33,889 bases of DNA from Gemmata sp. (GTDB lineage Bacteria > Planctomycetota > Planctomycetia > Gemmatales > Gemmataceae). The stretch spans positions 1-33,889 of the forward strand of contig JALHNS010000025.1 of the NCBI GenBank assembly GCA_022843445.1, in the 5' to 3' direction. Under the pieces are notes generated by a model. The model searched no databases, was not told the DNA's origin, and saw nothing but the letters and a program-made list of their open reading frames with translations. Below are positions 23,582 to 32,131 of the stretch, in pieces. How positions within the stretch are numbered: position 1 is the stretch's first letter; every line of letters begins with the position of its first letter. A program made the position numbers and the translations under genes.

Positions 23582-23917
23582 ATGGGCGCTGGTTCCGAAC
23601 CGCGCGTGATCGGCGAATGGGTGCTACCCGTTTGCACGGTACTTGGTGCCGGAGCAACTGGGTTCCTGTGGGGTATGCTCGACTCGGCCTCGAAAGAACC
23701 GATTGGGGCAACCATCTGGATCATCGGTATCGCGTTTGGGGCCGCCATCGGGTGGGGTGCGGGTTGGGTCGCGCGATTGCTCGCACCTGCGATAAGTCGA
23801 GGCGAAGCGGAAGCCGACGCGAGGTCGGACGTGTACGCCACGGGCATCGGGCTGACAGCGCTCTGCACCCTCTTGAGCGCGCTTGTGCTGGTAACGATTG
23901 AGGGCGCTTTGCGCTGA
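23582..23917 (+). CDS. Small membrane protein inserted between actB and actC
   Basis: The 111-residue protein has three hydrophobic segments: about residues 12-30 (VLPVCTVLGAGATGFLWGM), 40-62 (GATIWIIGIAFGAAIGWGAG) and 85-106 (GIGLTALCTLLSALVLVTIE). The loop between the second and third is acidic and basic (SRGEAEADARSD). GGAG lies 9 nt before the ATG. Known ACIII clusters place actC directly after actB, so this gene is extra. It could be an accessory subunit or just an inserted gene; I recognise no family. Confidence 0.75.
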   Translation: MGAGSEPRVIGEWVLPVCTVLGAGATGFLWGMLDSASKEPIGATIWIIGIAFGAAIGWGAGWVARLLAPAISRGEAEADARSDVYATGIGLTALCTLLSALVLVTIEGALR

Positions 23918-23941
23918 GCGAGAACGCGGAACAACACAGTG

Positions 23942-26032
23942 ATGAGTGCAACCACACACGAGACGCACGACACCGCGCACGGCCCGGCGCTGCCGGACCC
24001 GCTGCCGCGCATCCCGCTCGTGTGGGGGCCGGCCGACTTCGATTCCGTCTCGCAGCAGGTGAGCGAGATCACGGAGCAGCCGCAACCGGGTTGGTGGTGG
24101 CCGGCGTTCCTCATCTCCGCGGCGCTCTTGTGCGGCGGCGGCATTGCCGCGACCTACCTGATTTCCACCGGCGTCGGCGTGTGGGGGTCGAACAACCCGG
24201 TGAACTGGGCGTTCGACATCACCAACTTCGTGTTCTGGATCGGCATCGGGCACGCCGGCACGCTGATTAGCGCGATCCTGTTCCTGTTCCGCCAGAAGTG
24301 GCGCACGAGCATCAACCGGTTCGCGGAGGCGATGACGATTTTCGCCGTTATCTGCGCGGGCATCTACCCGGGCATTCACGTCGGCCGGTTCTGGTACGCG
24401 TGGTTCATGTTCCCGCTGCCGAACGCGAACCACATCTTCCCGAACTTCCGTTCGGCGCTGCTGTGGGACCTGTTCGCGGTGTCCACGTACTTCACGATCT
24501 CGCTGATCTTCTGGTACGTCGGGCTGATCCCGGACCTCGCGACGCTGCGCGACCGCGCGAAGTCGCGGTTGCGCCAAGTGATTTTCGGCTTCCTCTCGCT
24601 CGGGTGGCGCGGCAGTACGCGGCACTGGCGGCACTACGAAGTCGCGTACCTGATGTTCGCGGGCCTCAGCACGCCACTGGTGCTGTCGGTTCACTCGGTG
24701 GTGAGCTTCGACTTCGCCACGTCGCTGATCCCCGGTTGGCACACGACGATCTTCCCGCCGTACTTCGTCGCGGGGGCGATCTTCGGCGGGTTCGCGATGG
24801 TGCTTCAGTGCATGATCCCGGCCCGGGCGGTGTTCAAACTCGACAACGTGGTGACGATCAAGCACATCGACGTGATGTGCAAGTTCATCCTCGCGACCGG
24901 CACCATCGTGGGTTACGCCTACATCATGGAGCTGTTTGTCGCGTGGTTCTCCGGCAACCCGTACGAGTGGCAAACCTTCAAGAACCGCGCGTTCGACGGC
25001 GACTACACGTGGGCCTATTGGGTGATGATGACGTGCAACCTCATCATTCCGCAAGTGTTCTGGTTCAAGTGGTGCCGCCAAACGCCGTGGTTCGTGTTGA
25101 TTGTTGTTACGTTCGTGAATGTGGGGATGTGGTACGAGCGGTTCGTGATTATCGTGCAATCGCTGCACCACGATTTCCTGCCGGGGTCGTGGGGCCAGTT
25201 CCACCCGACGTGGGTGGATTGGCTCCAGATGATCGGCGACTTCGGACTGTTCTTCACGCTCACGCTGCTGTTCATTCGGTTCCTGCCGATGGTGGCAATG
25301 GCCGAAGTGAAGGGCGTACTGCCGATGGCGAACCCGCACTACAACTTCAAACCTGATGCAGAATACCTGAAGGGCGAGAACGGCGAGTACCCGACGGCGG
25401 ATCACGCGCTCGCCGCGAGCTACGGCCCGCCGACGCGCCCGCGAACGCACGTCGAAGCCCCGCCGGAGCCGGTGCCGCCGTTCGTGCCGAACGCGAGCGG
25501 AACCGGCGCGCCGTGGGGTGCCGTCGCCGAGTTCGCCAACGGTGCCGAACTGTTAGAGGCAGCGAAGAAGACGGTCGCCGCGGGCTACGTTCACGTGGAC
25601 GCGTGGACGCCCTACTACGTTCACGGCATGAAGGAGGCGATCGGCCGCACTCGCAGCCGGTTGCCGCTGTTCACGCTCGCGGGCGGCCTAACGGGCCTCA
25701 CGCTCGCGGTGCTGATGCAGTTCTACTTCTCGGCGTACTACTACCCGATCATCGTGGGCGGCAAAGAGTACCGCAGTTGGGAAGCGTTCATCCCGATCTT
25801 CTTCGAGATGACGGTGCTGTTCGCCGGTATTTTCACGCTGGTCGCGCTGGTCGGCCTGTGCGGGCTGCCGAAACTGTTCCACCCGATCGACGCGCACCCG
25901 ACGTTCGCGCGCGGCACGCAGGGCGGGTTCTTCCTGAGCGTCGAAGCGAAGGACGCGAAGTTCAACCCGGACGCGACCCGCGCGTTCCTCGAAGGGCTGG
26001 GCGGTAAGAACGTGGCCGTGGTGGAGGCGTGA
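23942..26032 (+). CDS. actCD: Fused ActC-ActD subunit of Alternative Complex III
   Basis: The 696-residue protein joins two usually separate subunits. Residues about 1-480 are ActC, an NrfD-like quinol-binding membrane protein with about ten segments; typical stretches include [40 protein letters not shown] and [21 protein letters not shown] Pro-rich linker (about 485-520) follows. Residues about 523-696 are ActD (DUF3341): [37 protein letters not shown], then two membrane segments and [13 protein letters not shown]. The frame runs through without a stop. I chose the ATG at 23942; an in-frame GTG lies one codon earlier. actE starts 1 bp after the stop. In the complex ActC oxidises quinol; ActD's role is poorly known. 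Confidence 0.92.
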   Translation: MSATTHETHDTAHGPALPDPLPRIPLVWGPADFDSVSQQVSEITEQPQPGWWWPAFLISAALLCGGGIAATYLISTGVGVWGSNNPVNWAFDITNFVFWIGIGHAGTLISAILFLFRQKWRTSINRFAEAMTIFAVICAGIYPGIHVGRFWYAWFMFPLPNANHIFPNFRSALLWDLFAVSTYFTISLIFWYVGLIPDLATLRDRAKSRLRQVIFGFLSLGWRGSTRHWRHYEVAYLMFAGLSTPLVLSVHSVVSFDFATSLIPGWHTTIFPPYFVAGAIFGGFAMVLQCMIPARAVFKLDNVVTIKHIDVMCKFILATGTIVGYAYIMELFVAWFSGNPYEWQTFKNRAFDGDYTWAYWVMMTCNLIIPQVFWFKWCRQTPWFVLIVVTFVNVGMWYERFVIIVQSLHHDFLPGSWGQFHPTWVDWLQMIGDFGLFFTLTLLFIRFLPMVAMAEVKGVLPMANPHYNFKPDAEYLKGENGEYPTADHALAASYGPPTRPRTHVEAPPEPVPPFVPNASGTGAPWGAVAEFANGAELLEAAKKTVAAGYVHVDAWTPYYVHGMKEAIGRTRSRLPLFTLAGGLTGLTLAVLMQFYFSAYYYPIIVGGKEYRSWEAFIPIFFEMTVLFAGIFTLVALVGLCGLPKLFHPIDAHPTFARGTQGGFFLSVEAKDAKFNPDATRAFLEGLGGKNVAVVEA

Positions 26033-26033
26033 C

Positions 26034-26912
26034 ATGTACATGATCGACACCAACGTGCTGATGAACGCCGTGCTGTGCGCGGTGCTGGTGGTCGGCGCGC
26101 TGGTGGTTGGCGCGACGGGCATCGGCGCGTGGAGCGGCGCGCGCGGCCGCGCCATGAGCTACCTCTACATGTTCAGTGCGATGTTCGTGACGTTCACCGC
26201 GATCGTGGCCGTCATGGGCTTTCGCGGCGCGAAGAGCGACGCGCGCCCGTGGCACTTCTTTTTGGACATGAAGTACCAGGCGAAGTACACGAGCCAAGGT
26301 GCGAGCAAGTTCTTCGCCGACGGCCGCAGCAACCGCCCGGCACTCGAAGGCACGATCCCGTTCGACGGCACCGATTACGCCGCGGACGCCGGCGCGCACG
26401 CCGCGCCGAACCCGGACTTCCTCAAGGCCGACAAGCGGTACTACACCGGCGTCGCGAACCCGACCGCGAAGGAACAGGTGGACGGTGTCGACGTGCCGGC
26501 GAAGCCGAAGTGGGAGAACGGCGCGCTAACGGGCGAGGGCTACTACGTGAACCGCATCCCGCCGCTCGCGGTGGAGCGCGCCGGGGGTTGGGAAGCCCTG
26601 TTCAAGCGCGGCCAAACGCAGTTCAACCGCAACTGCGCGGTGTGTCACGGCACCAGCGGCCGCGGCGGGGCCGGCGAACTCGCCTACGGCATCGTGGGCG
26701 CGTACGGCCTGAGCGTGCCGCCCTCGAACCTGTTGCTGCCGAACGTGCAAGCACAACCGGACGGCCAGTTGTATCACTCGATTACCAACGGCGTGCGCAA
26801 CATGCCCGCCTACGGCCACCAAGTAAAAGACCCGCTCGACCGGTGGGCGATTGTTGCGTACCTGCGCGAGTTGCAGTTCGCCTACGGGAACGAAGTGCTG
26901 GACAAGAAGTAA
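26034..26912 (+). CDS. actE: Alternative Complex III monohaem cytochrome c subunit, ActE
   Basis: The 292-residue protein has two N-terminal hydrophobic segments (about residues 10-33 and 42-62) and a C-terminal cytochrome c domain. The haem site is CAVCH at 201-205 and the likely axial Met is Met257 in NMPAYGH. The middle part (about 70-185) is hydrophilic with DMKYQAKYTSQGASKFFADG. The order after actCD and before actF identifies it as ActE, which faces the periplasm and hands electrons on to a soluble cytochrome or directly to the oxidase. Start codon ATG at 26034 lies 1 bp after the previous stop, which implies translational coupling. Confidence 0.92.
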   Translation: MYMIDTNVLMNAVLCAVLVVGALVVGATGIGAWSGARGRAMSYLYMFSAMFVTFTAIVAVMGFRGAKSDARPWHFFLDMKYQAKYTSQGASKFFADGRSNRPALEGTIPFDGTDYAADAGAHAAPNPDFLKADKRYYTGVANPTAKEQVDGVDVPAKPKWENGALTGEGYYVNRIPPLAVERAGGWEALFKRGQTQFNRNCAVCHGTSGRGGAGELAYGIVGAYGLSVPPSNLLLPNVQAQPDGQLYHSITNGVRNMPAYGHQVKDPLDRWAIVAYLRELQFAYGNEVLDKK

Positions 26913-26917
26913 GTGTT

Positions 26918-26977
26918 TTGTGGCACAGGCCTCTGGCCTGTGCAAACCGATACACGGGCCAGAGGCCTGTGCCACAA
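26918..26977. repeat. Inverted repeat with hairpin arms, actE-actF gap
   Basis: Arms 26918-26944 and 26951-26977 are inverted copies in 25 of 27 positions with a 6-bp loop. Each arm has its own hairpin, GGCACAGGCC-TCT-GGCCTGTGCC or near match. The element fills nearly all of the 76-bp gap inside the operon, so it is transcribed. Confidence 0.88.
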
Positions 26978-26988
26978 GAAAACGAGAA

Positions 26989-28248
26989 ATGACCACAGCG
27001 AGCGAACCCGCCGCGCCCCCCACGCACCCCGCCGGGCTGCCGGACCCGGTCGCGCCGATCGCGCCGGACGCGGTGAGCAGCGGCGCGCGGATGCTGTTCG
27101 CCGCGCTGCTCGCGTTCGGCCTGTTGCTCGTCGTCGGCGCGTTCCTCGACGCCAAACAGTTCTACCACTCGTACCTGTTCGGCTACACGCTCGCCTTGGA
27201 CATCGCGCTCGGCGCGCTGTTCTGGGTGCTGATCCACCACGTCGCGGACGCCGGCTGGTCGGTGGGGTTGCGGCGCGTGTTCGAGAACATGAGCCGCGCG
27301 CTGGTGCCGCTCGCGGTGCTGTTCGTGCCGGTGCTGGCGGGCCTCTTCAGCGGACACCTCCACAAGTGGTACGAGTTCGTACACGGCGACAAGCCGACCG
27401 GCCACTTGGAACACATTTGGCACGTGAAGCACATGTACTTCAGCACGCCGTTCGTGCTGGCGCGGGTCGCGCTCTACTTCGCGGTGTGGATCGGCTACTC
27501 GGTGCTGATGCGCAACTGGTCGATCCGCCAAGACACCGAAGGCGGGATCGCCCTCACGAAGCGCATGCAGTGGTGGGCACCGTCGGGCGTGGCGCTGTTG
27601 GGAATCACCGCGACGTTCTTCGCGTTCGATTTCTTGATGAGCCTTCAATACACGTGGTTCAGCACGATCTTCGGCGTGTACTTCTGGGCCGGCGGGCTGC
27701 GCGGGTCACTCTCGTTGTGCGTGTTGCTCGTGCTGGGTCTCCGCGCGGCCGGGTATTTGCGCAACACCATTACCATGGAACACATGCACGACGTGGGGAA
27801 ACTCATGTTCGGGCTAACGGTGTTCTGGACGTACATCGCGCTCTCACAGTACTTCCTCATCTGGTACGGCAACGTGCCGGAAGAGACGCAGTTCTATTTG
27901 CTGCGGCGCAACGGGGCGTGGTACCCGATGAGCGTCCTGCTCCCGATTCTGTATTTCGTGGTGCCGTTCTTCGTGCTGCTCCCGCGGGCGCACAAGCGCA
28001 GCCCGAAGTGGCTCGCGTTCGCGGCGGCGTGGATTCTGGTGATGCACGCCTACGACCTGTATTGGCAAATCATGCCGGTGCTGCATAACGAGACCGTACA
28101 CTTGCACTGGCTCGATTTCGCCGCGCCGGTGTTCATGCTGGGCGTGGTGTGCGCGTCCGCCGCTTACGGGTTCGTGAGCTACCCGCTGATCCCGGTGCGC
28201 GACGCGCGGCTGAACGAAACGATCGGGTACGAGAACGAGACGCCATGA
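26989..28248 (+). CDS. actF: Alternative Complex III membrane subunit, ActF
   Basis: The 419-residue protein has about ten membrane segments and resembles ActC distantly, as ActF does in known complexes. Typical stretches are MLFAALLAFGLLLVVGAFLD, WHVKHMYFSTPFVLARVALY, FFAFDFLMSLQYTWFSTIFG and HAYDLYWQIMPVLHNE. An N-terminal Pro/Ala-rich tail (about residues 5-30) is cytoplasmic or periplasmic. The ATG at 26989 is the first start after the repeat and comes before the first membrane segment. Its TGA overlaps the next gene's ATG by 4 bp. ActF is thought to pair with ActC in the membrane core; a role in proton movement is proposed for the family. Confidence 0.93.
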   Translation: MTTASEPAAPPTHPAGLPDPVAPIAPDAVSSGARMLFAALLAFGLLLVVGAFLDAKQFYHSYLFGYTLALDIALGALFWVLIHHVADAGWSVGLRRVFENMSRALVPLAVLFVPVLAGLFSGHLHKWYEFVHGDKPTGHLEHIWHVKHMYFSTPFVLARVALYFAVWIGYSVLMRNWSIRQDTEGGIALTKRMQWWAPSGVALLGITATFFAFDFLMSLQYTWFSTIFGVYFWAGGLRGSLSLCVLLVLGLRAAGYLRNTITMEHMHDVGKLMFGLTVFWTYIALSQYFLIWYGNVPEETQFYLLRRNGAWYPMSVLLPILYFVVPFFVLLPRAHKRSPKWLAFAAAWILVMHAYDLYWQIMPVLHNETVHLHWLDFAAPVFMLGVVCASAAYGFVSYPLIPVRDARLNETIGYENETP

Positions 28249-28625
28249 GTACCGAACCCGCCGCCGACGCGCCGAAGGGGTTCCCGTTCGTCACGGCCGG
28301 GGCCGCGCTCGGCGTGCTGTTCGCGTTCCTCGCGCTCACGGTGGTCGCGTACCGGTCGCCGGGCGCGCTGGACCCGGCACCGGACGGCGCGAAGGCCGGC
28401 GAGCCGCCGGTCGATGCCGCCGCGAAGGCGTCCGAAATCCGCGCGCGAAACGAGGCCGCGCTGAACGGCGTCGGTGCGAAGATGCCGCTGCGCGAGGCGC
28501 ACGGGAAGTTACTCGGCGCGCTGAAGGGGCCGAACGACGCGCTGCCGTTCCCGCGGCCCGAAGCACCGAGCCCGCCGCCCGCGAAGAAGGACGAACCGAA
28601 GAAAGACGAGAAGGCGAAGCAATGA
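28245..28625 (+). CDS. Small membrane-anchored protein between actF and ccoS
   Basis: The 126-residue protein has one membrane segment at about residues 13-37 (FPFVTAGAALGVLFAFLALT). A Pro/Ala-rich region follows, then a helical part (KASEIRARNEAALNGV), and a Lys/Pro tail ending PKKDEKAKQ. It overlaps actF by 4 bp upstream (ATGA) and the ccoS-like gene by 4 bp downstream. This coupling suggests it works with the complexes. It may be an ActG-like or oxidase-associated small subunit, but similarity is not clear from the sequence. Confidence 0.75.
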   Translation: MSTEPAADAPKGFPFVTAGAALGVLFAFLALTVVAYRSPGALDPAPDGAKAGEPPVDAAAKASEIRARNEAALNGVGAKMPLREAHGKLLGALKGPNDALPFPRPEAPSPPPAKKDEPKKDEKAKQ

Positions 28626-28894
28626 CCGCGCTCTGGCAACTGCTGTTCGCGGCGGGCCGCTACGGGCCGGACCACGACGCGCCCCTGAGCGGGGCCGACC
28701 TCGCGCTGTTCGCCACCGTGGTCGGCTCCATGCTGCTGTTCGGCGGCGGCGCGGTGCTCGCGCTCGGTTGGGCCTTCAAAAACAGGCAGTTCGAGAACTT
28801 CGACCGCGGCGCGAACTCGATCTTCGACGCCGACGAGCCCGTGGGCGAACCGACCGACGCCTTCCCCGGCGCGCGGGACCGCCGGCGCGCGTGA
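28622..28894 (+). CDS. ccoS: CcoS-like cbb3 oxidase assembly protein
   Basis: The 90-residue protein has one membrane segment (about residues 27-52) followed by WAFKNRQFENFDRGANSIF and DADEP. CcoS proteins share a segment of the form W(A/S)xxxGQFxDLxxPxxxxLxDD straight after a single helix. CcoS is needed to fit haem or copper into cbb3 oxidases. The protein is longer than usual (about 50-60 residues) by an N-terminal extension and an Arg-rich tail. It sits directly before ccoN, which supports the call. The start ATG overlaps the preceding stop. Confidence 0.75.
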   Translation: MTALWQLLFAAGRYGPDHDAPLSGADLALFATVVGSMLLFGGGAVLALGWAFKNRQFENFDRGANSIFDADEPVGEPTDAFPGARDRRRA

Positions 28895-28917
28895 CGAGCG
28901 AGAGAACCGGTAGCGGA

Positions 28918-28932
28918 GTCCCCTTCGGGGAC
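28918..28932 (+). other. Small hairpin ahead of ccoN
   Basis: GTCCCC-TTC-GGGGAC is a perfect 6-bp stem in the 63-bp gap between the ccoS-like gene and ccoN. It may affect mRNA processing or relative expression of the two parts; there is no T-run to suggest termination. Confidence 0.4.
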
Positions 28933-28957
28933 GTGTGCGAGAGGACCGAGCGCAGCA

Positions 28958-30409
28958 ATGACCGACGCGACCGCACCAGCCCCGAACGCCGACGCGCGCG
29001 CGAAGTCCGCGGGCGAGCGCGCCGCCATCGACGCGTCGTGCCGCGGCCCGGTGCTGTTCTTCGCCGCGAGCGCGGTGTTCTGGTTGCTCGTCGGCTCGGT
29101 ACTCGCGCTGCTCGCTTCGATTAAGTTGCACAGCCCGTACTTCCTCACCGGCAGCGCGGAACTCACGTTCGGCCGCGTGCGGATGGCGCACCTGCAAGCG
29201 GTGGGCATCGGGTGGTCGTCGCTGATGACGCTCGCGGCGAGCATGTGGCTCATGTGCCGGCTGTCGCGCGCGGAACTGCCGCTGCCCAAGGTGCTGTACC
29301 TCGCCGGCGGGCTGTGGAACCTCGGCACGTTCCTCGCGGTGTTCGGCATCCTGCGCGGCGACGGCACCTCGGTGGAGTGGCTCGACGCGCCGCCGTACGC
29401 GCAACCGTTCCTCGTGGCCGGCATCGGCACCGTGAGCGCGTGGGTGGTGGCGACGTTCCGCCGCCGCCGCGAGCCGCACGTGTACGTCACCCAGTGGTAC
29501 ATTCTGGGCGCGATGTTCTGGTTCCCGTGGATGTACTTGGTCGCCGCGTACATGATCTTCTGGAGCCCCGCGACAGGCGTGGTGCAGCCGATCGTGAACT
29601 GGTGGTTCGGGCACAACACGCTGGGGCTGTTCTTCACGCCGGTCGCGGTGGGCAGCGCCTATTACTTAATTCCGAAGATCATCGGCCGCCCGGTCCACAG
29701 CTATTACCTGAGCATCATCGGGTTCTGGAGCCTCGCGCTGTTCTACTCGTGGGCCGGGATGCACCACCTGATTGGCGGGCCGATCCCGGTGTGGCTGGCG
29801 ACCGCGAGCACCGTGGGCAGCATGATGATGATCATTCCGGTACTCGCCGTGGCGATCAACCACCACATGACGATGCGCGGGCACTTCCACCGATTGCGGT
29901 ACAGCCCGGCGCTGCGGTTCACCGTGTTCGGGAGCATCGCGTACACGGCGGTGAGTCTGCAAGGGTCGATCGAATCGCTCAAAGATTTCAGCGAAGTAAC
30001 GCACTTCACGCACTACACGGTGGCGCACGCGCACTTGGGCGCGTACGGGTTCGTCACGATGATCTTCTTCGGCCTGCTCTACTACATGGTGCCGCGGCTC
30101 ACGGGGCGCGAGTGGGCCAGCAGCGGCCTCATCCGCCTGCACTTCTGGTGCGCGGCGGTCGGCATCACCGCGTACTTCGCGGCGCTCTCGATCGGCGGCT
30201 GGTGGCAGGGCCGCATGATGAACAACCCGGACGTGCCGTTCGCCAACATCGTCATTTACTTGCAGCCGCACCTGTTCGCGCGCTCGGTCGCGGGCGTGCT
30301 GCTCACGGTGGGCCACGTCGCGTTCGCGGTGCTGTTCGTGATGAACCTGATGGGCCGCGGCCAGCCGCGCACCGGCGGCCCGACGTACTTCGTGGAACCC
30401 AAAGCGTGA
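28958..30409 (+). CDS. ccoN: cbb3-type cytochrome c oxidase catalytic subunit, CcoN
   Basis: The 483-residue membrane protein reduces oxygen to water. It has about 12 membrane segments and the haem-copper His pattern: MAHLQAVG (His78), WWFGHNTLGLFFTP (His219), AGMHHLIG (His269-270, with His219 the copper ligands) and HYTVAHAHLGAYG (His357, His359 for haems). The Tyr in GSAYYLIPKI after the second motif fits the cbb3-type position for the His-Tyr crosslink. The ATG at 28958 gives a polar N-terminal tail of about 30 residues (MTDATAPAPNADARAKSAGE). A short haem-binding region is followed by LGRQ-free C-terminus ending FVEPKA. It lies before ccoO and ccoP, as in other cbb3 operons. Confidence 0.93.
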   Translation: MTDATAPAPNADARAKSAGERAAIDASCRGPVLFFAASAVFWLLVGSVLALLASIKLHSPYFLTGSAELTFGRVRMAHLQAVGIGWSSLMTLAASMWLMCRLSRAELPLPKVLYLAGGLWNLGTFLAVFGILRGDGTSVEWLDAPPYAQPFLVAGIGTVSAWVVATFRRRREPHVYVTQWYILGAMFWFPWMYLVAAYMIFWSPATGVVQPIVNWWFGHNTLGLFFTPVAVGSAYYLIPKIIGRPVHSYYLSIIGFWSLALFYSWAGMHHLIGGPIPVWLATASTVGSMMMIIPVLAVAINHHMTMRGHFHRLRYSPALRFTVFGSIAYTAVSLQGSIESLKDFSEVTHFTHYTVAHAHLGAYGFVTMIFFGLLYYMVPRLTGREWASSGLIRLHFWCAAVGITAYFAALSIGGWWQGRMMNNPDVPFANIVIYLQPHLFARSVAGVLLTVGHVAFAVLFVMNLMGRGQPRTGGPTYFVEPKA

Positions 30410-30423
30410 GCCGTTGGGTTGTG

Positions 30424-30490
30424 GTCGAACCGCCGGCGTGAGCCGGCGGGTGCGCGAGACGAACCCGCCGGCTCGTGCCGGCGGTTCGAC
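30424..30490. repeat. Inverted repeat with hairpin arms, ccoN-ccoO gap
   Basis: Arms 30424-30451 and 30463-30490 are inverted copies in 26 of 28 positions. The left arm has an internal hairpin CCGCCGGC-GTGA-GCCGGCGG with the same GTGA loop as at 9920-9990. It is transcribed within the operon. Confidence 0.88.
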
Positions 30491-30526
30491 GGGGCTTTGC
30501 GGTGCACCCTTCTTGAGGTTCGTGTA

Positions 30527-31348
30527 ATGGACCGGGGACTGGTGATCTTCTTGGGCGCGCTGCTCACGTTCGCGTCGAGCTGGCTCGGCCTGATCCTGTT
30601 CCCGTTCTGGCAGCTCCAGACCGAGAAGCCGTTCGCCGCGGCCGAGGGCGACGCCCCGTACCCGCAGCCGCTCGCCGGGCTGGCGCTCGCGGGCAAGAAG
30701 GTGTATCAGGCGAACGGGTGCATGTACTGCCACTCGCAGCAGGTGCGCAGCGAGCGGTTCGGCAACTGGTGGGACGCGAGCGGCGAGCACCGCACCGGCG
30801 CCGACATCCGCCGCAGCTACGGCCTGCGCCGCACGGTCTCCCGCGACTACCTGCACGACAACCCCACGATGCTCGGCACCATGCGCACCGGGCCGGACCT
30901 CGCGAACATCGGCGTGCGGAACCCGTCGGCCGCGTGGCACCACACGCACCTGCTGAACCCGCGCAGCGCGAACGCGTGGAGCGTGATGCCGTCGTTCGCG
31001 TACCTGTATTCGCGCGCGAAAGTGACCGGCGCGCGGAGCGACAAGGCACTGTCACTGGGCCGCGAGTGGACCGTCGATCCCGGGTACCGGTGGCGGCCCA
31101 GCGCGAAAGAGTGGGACGCGATCCTGAGCGCCCGCGGCCCGGAGATTCTGGCGAGCGCGCTCGCGGTGCGGCCCGGTACGCAACTCGACCCCGCGACCGA
31201 CGCGGGGCGCGCGAACCTGCTGGAGTTCTGGCTCACCACGCCCGAAGAGAACTACCAGATTCTGCCCACCGCGGAGGGCGAGGCGCTGGTCGCGTACTTG
31301 CTCGCGCTGCGCAAGGCCGAAACCCCGCTGCCGGAGGCGAAGGAATGA
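30527..31348 (+). CDS. ccoO: cbb3-type oxidase monohaem cytochrome c subunit, CcoO
   Basis: The 273-residue protein has an N-terminal membrane anchor (about residues 3-28) and a cytochrome c domain with the haem motif CMYCHSQQVR (Cys65 to His69), the typical CcoO signature. Met154 in WSVMPSFAYL is the likely axial ligand. CcoO passes electrons to CcoN from the periplasmic side. The ATG at 30527 was chosen over upstream in-frame sequence, which lies within the repeat; GAGG lies about 9 nt before it. The chain is somewhat longer than common CcoO proteins, with an extra C-terminal part (about 180-250) before the end. The stop overlaps the ccoP ATG by 4 bp. Confidence 0.93.
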   Translation: MDRGLVIFLGALLTFASSWLGLILFPFWQLQTEKPFAAAEGDAPYPQPLAGLALAGKKVYQANGCMYCHSQQVRSERFGNWWDASGEHRTGADIRRSYGLRRTVSRDYLHDNPTMLGTMRTGPDLANIGVRNPSAAWHHTHLLNPRSANAWSVMPSFAYLYSRAKVTGARSDKALSLGREWTVDPGYRWRPSAKEWDAILSARGPEILASALAVRPGTQLDPATDAGRANLLEFWLTTPEENYQILPTAEGEALVAYLLALRKAETPLPEAKE

Positions 31349-32121
31349 GCACCGCGGACGCGCGCGAGCGCATCGACGAGGGCGGCGACGAACCCGGTGC
31401 GGGCGGGTCCGACTCCGTTCAGGGCATGCACCGAGCGGTGGTCCGCGAGCACGCGGAGCCGCGCGACGGGTTCGAGCCGATCCCGTTCTGGGTGGCCGCG
31501 GTGTGCGGCGCGCTCCTGATGTGGGGCGGCTTCTACATCGGCAGTTCGTCGGCGGACTTCCGCCGCGACGTGTACGACCGCACCGACCTCGTCGGCCTCA
31601 CGAGCGGCCCGGTCGCGCAGCCGCCGGACCCGAACCCGCGCACGGTGGACGACCTGAAGCGCGTCGGCGAGCAAAAGTACACCACGATTTGCGCCTCGTG
31701 CCACGGCCCGCAGGGGCAAGGGAACCCGGCGACGAACGTCCCGCCGCTCGACGGGTCCGAGTGGGTGGCCGGCGATCAGGCGAGCGCGGCGCGGCTGTCG
31801 CGCATTCTGCTCTACGGGATGACCGGCCCGGTGACGGTGAAGGGCCGCACCTACAACGGCGCGGTGATGCCCAATCAGGGCAACCTGCTGAAGGATTACG
31901 AGATCGCGGGGGTGATTACCTACATCCGCAACAGTTGGTCGAACAAGGCCGACGCGGACCCGGCGAAGCCGGCCGTGACCGCCGACGAGGTGAAGGCCGC
32001 CCGCGCGAAGGAAGGCGCGCGCAAGGCGAACGGCTCGCAGCCGGTAACGGCCGACGAACTGCTGAAACTGAAGCTCGATCACTCCGACACCGGGGCCGCG
32101 CCGCCGCCCGCGAAGAAGTAG
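31345..32121 (+). CDS. ccoP: One-haem CcoP-like cytochrome c subunit
   Basis: The 258-residue protein has a polar N-terminus, one membrane segment (about residues 46-66), one cytochrome c domain with CASCH at 116-120 and the likely axial Met175 in AVMPNQGN. Classical CcoP has two haems; here only one CXXCH is present. The C-terminal 60 residues are Lys/Ala/Pro-rich (AKPAVTADEVKAARAKEGAR) and carry no haem motif. The position after ccoO with a 4-bp overlap supports a CcoP-like role. With one haem fewer, electrons may reach it directly from ActA or ActE, an idea from context only. It is followed 10 bp later by the copper-ATPase gene. Confidence 0.87.
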   Translation: MSTADARERIDEGGDEPGAGGSDSVQGMHRAVVREHAEPRDGFEPIPFWVAAVCGALLMWGGFYIGSSSADFRRDVYDRTDLVGLTSGPVAQPPDPNPRTVDDLKRVGEQKYTTICASCHGPQGQGNPATNVPPLDGSEWVAGDQASAARLSRILLYGMTGPVTVKGRTYNGAVMPNQGNLLKDYEIAGVITYIRNSWSNKADADPAKPAVTADEVKAARAKEGARKANGSQPVTADELLKLKLDHSDTGAAPPPAKK

Positions 32122-32131
32122 CACGCCTGCC

